7,730 nucleotides of DNA, taken from assembly GCA_018695085.1 (NCBI GenBank), contig JABHOU010000130.1:1-7730 (forward strand). The letters are read 5' to 3'. Source of the DNA: Opitutia bacterium (GTDB lineage: Bacteria > Verrucomicrobiota > Verrucomicrobiia > Opitutales > Seribacteraceae). The translations under genes were made by a program, and so were the position numbers. This document shows, one piece after another, positions 7,123 to 7,730 of this stretch (position 1 is its first letter; each line of letters starts with the position of its first letter). The notes under the pieces were generated by a model that saw only the letters and a list, made by a program, of their open reading frames with translations, did not search any database and was not told the DNA's origin.

Positions 7123-7213
7123 ACCTCAACCTTTGGTCAGGGCATTAGCTGTTTATGCCTGTAGATCTACGGGTAGTAGTTTTTTGCCTAAGTGAATCTT
7201 TAACACTCTAGGT
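7123..7213. other. Convergent spacer where jetD would be expected
   Basis: Only 91 nt lie between the jetC stop (TAA 7120-7122) and the stop of the oppositely oriented DUF1501 gene. The spacer has no room for a nuclease gene of roughly 400 residues, and I see no fragment of one. It contains only the two overlapping hairpins described separately and an AT-rich tail. Confidence 0.7.
7138..7185 (+). terminator. Candidate terminator region downstream of jetC
   Basis: Two potential hairpins overlap here. The first pairs GGCAT (7141-7145) with ATGCC (7155-7159) around a 9-nt loop, and can extend outward (C7138-A7139 with T7160-G7161) with one bulged G. The second uses the perfect 10-nt palindrome GTAGATCTAC (7161-7170), extended to CCT/GGG (7158-7160 with 7171-7173) to give a 6-bp stem with a GATC loop. 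A six-T run follows at 7180-7185, 6 nt after the second stem. The gap before the T-run is larger than in classical intrinsic terminators, so the call is tentative. The hairpins share bases 7158-7161 and are mutually exclusive. Confidence 0.4.
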
Positions 7214-7730
7214 CTAGGCCACGATGCCTTTTATTACGCGGGCTTTTTCGACGCCTGTCAATTTGGTGTCAAGACCTTGGTGTTTAATGGAGAAGCGGTT
7301 GTGGTCGATTCCGAGTTGGTGAAGCATAGTGGCGTGTAGGTCACGTACATGGACCACCTCTTTTTCTGCGTGGTAACCTAATTCGTCTGTTTCGCCGTAA
7401 CCGACACCGCCTTTGATGCCGCCTCCGGCCATCCACATCGAGAATCCTTTGACGTGGTGGTCGCGACCAGCCCCGCCTTTTCCTTGAAACATCGGGGTAC
7501 GTCCGAATTCTCCACCCCAGACGACGAGTGTGTCTTTAAGTATGTCGCGTTGCTTGAGGTCTTGAATAAGTGCCCAGGTCGGCTTGTCGGTGAGGCCACA
7601 ACATGTGTTCATGTACTTAACCAGTCCGCCATGATGATCCCAACCACGATGGTAGAGGTGGATGAAGCGTACGCCTCGCTCGGCTAGCCTTCGGGCAAGC
7701 AGGCAATTGGAGGCATAGGAACCATCGCCG
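7214..7730 (-). CDS. DUF1501 family protein, C-terminal part (start beyond window)
   Basis: The minus-strand frame is open from the TAG at 7214-7216 to the right edge, giving the last 171 residues. An ATG at 7610-7612 lies inside the conserved domain, so it is not the real start. Motifs in order by fragment residue are ASNCLLARRLAERGVRF (6-22), GWDHHG (29-34), LVVWGGEFGRTP (68-79), GRDHH (88-92), MWMAGGGIK (98-106), GYGETDELGY (110-119) and HVRDLHATMLHQLGIDH (127-143). These are hallmark strings of the DUF1501 (PF07394) proteins of Planctomycetota and Verrucomicrobiota, which have an alkaline-phosphatase/sulfatase-like fold and usually carry a Tat or Sec signal at the missing N-terminus. They commonly pair with DUF1549/DUF1553 cytochrome-like genes, which would be expected just right of the window. 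The biochemical role is unestablished. It converges on jetC and is not part of that operon. Confidence 0.92.
   Translation of the reverse strand, partial: GDGSYASNCLLARRLAERGVRFIHLYHRGWDHHGGLVKYMNTCCGLTDKPTWALIQDLKQRDILKDTLVVWGGEFGRTPMFQGKGGAGRDHHVKGFSMWMAGGGIKGGVGYGETDELGYHAEKEVVHVRDLHATMLHQLGIDHNRFSIKHQGLDTKLTGVEKARVIKGIVA

Noticed and set aside
7123..7213. Possible jetD fragment
   Set aside because: The spacer is too short and no frame resembles DUF3322 or DUF2220 sequence.
7454..7687. 77-residue plus-strand open frame near the right edge
   Set aside because: It is antisense to conserved DUF1501 motifs (GEFGRTP, GWDHHG) and has no features of its own.
1..7730. tRNA, rRNA, CRISPR, insertion sequence or phage attachment site
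   Set aside because: No cloverleaf, repeat-spacer pattern, transposase motif or terminal inverted repeats were found on reading both strands.

Overview
The window looks like chromosomal DNA from a bacterium of the Planctomycetota/Verrucomicrobiota type. The main clue is the partial gene at the right edge, a DUF1501 protein of the form abundant in those phyla. The secreted metallo-beta-lactamase-fold protein and the mid-range GC content are compatible with this. The phylum is an inference from gene content, since no rRNA or other marker is present.

Layout. Positions 1-240 (+) hold the 3' end of a gene whose last 79 residues resemble the C-terminus of 2-oxoglutarate/Fe(II) dioxygenases. Positions 317-1381 (-) hold a complete gene for an exported ComEC-like MBL-fold hydrolase. 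A 173-nt divergent spacer follows. Positions 1555-7122 (+) hold a tightly overlapping three-gene operon, jetA-jetB-jetC: a DUF3375 kleisin-like subunit, a DUF4194 MukE/KITE-like subunit and a COG4913 SMC-like ATPase. Positions 7214-7730 (-) hold the C-terminal 171 residues of a DUF1501 protein, converging on jetC.

The operon is the core of a type I Wadjet (JetABCD / MksFEBG / EptABCD-like) SMC complex. In known systems JetABC extrudes DNA loops and the nuclease JetD (DUF3322+DUF2220, Toprim) cleaves small circular DNA such as plasmids. Here the fourth gene, jetD, is absent. Only 91 nt separate the jetC stop from the convergent DUF1501 gene, and the gene upstream of jetA is an unrelated exported hydrolase on the other strand. 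The complex is therefore an orphan MksFEB/JetABC condensin, or it uses a nuclease encoded elsewhere. This is the most interesting point in the window.

Smaller points are the translational-coupling architecture (ATGA overlap at jetA/jetB; 8-nt overlap at jetB/jetC with a strong Shine-Dalgarno that fixes the jetC start at 3631), an oddly distant Shine-Dalgarno before jetA, an acidic insert and acidic tail in JetC, and candidate terminator hairpins at both convergent junctions. No tRNA, rRNA, CRISPR array, insertion sequence or attachment site was seen.
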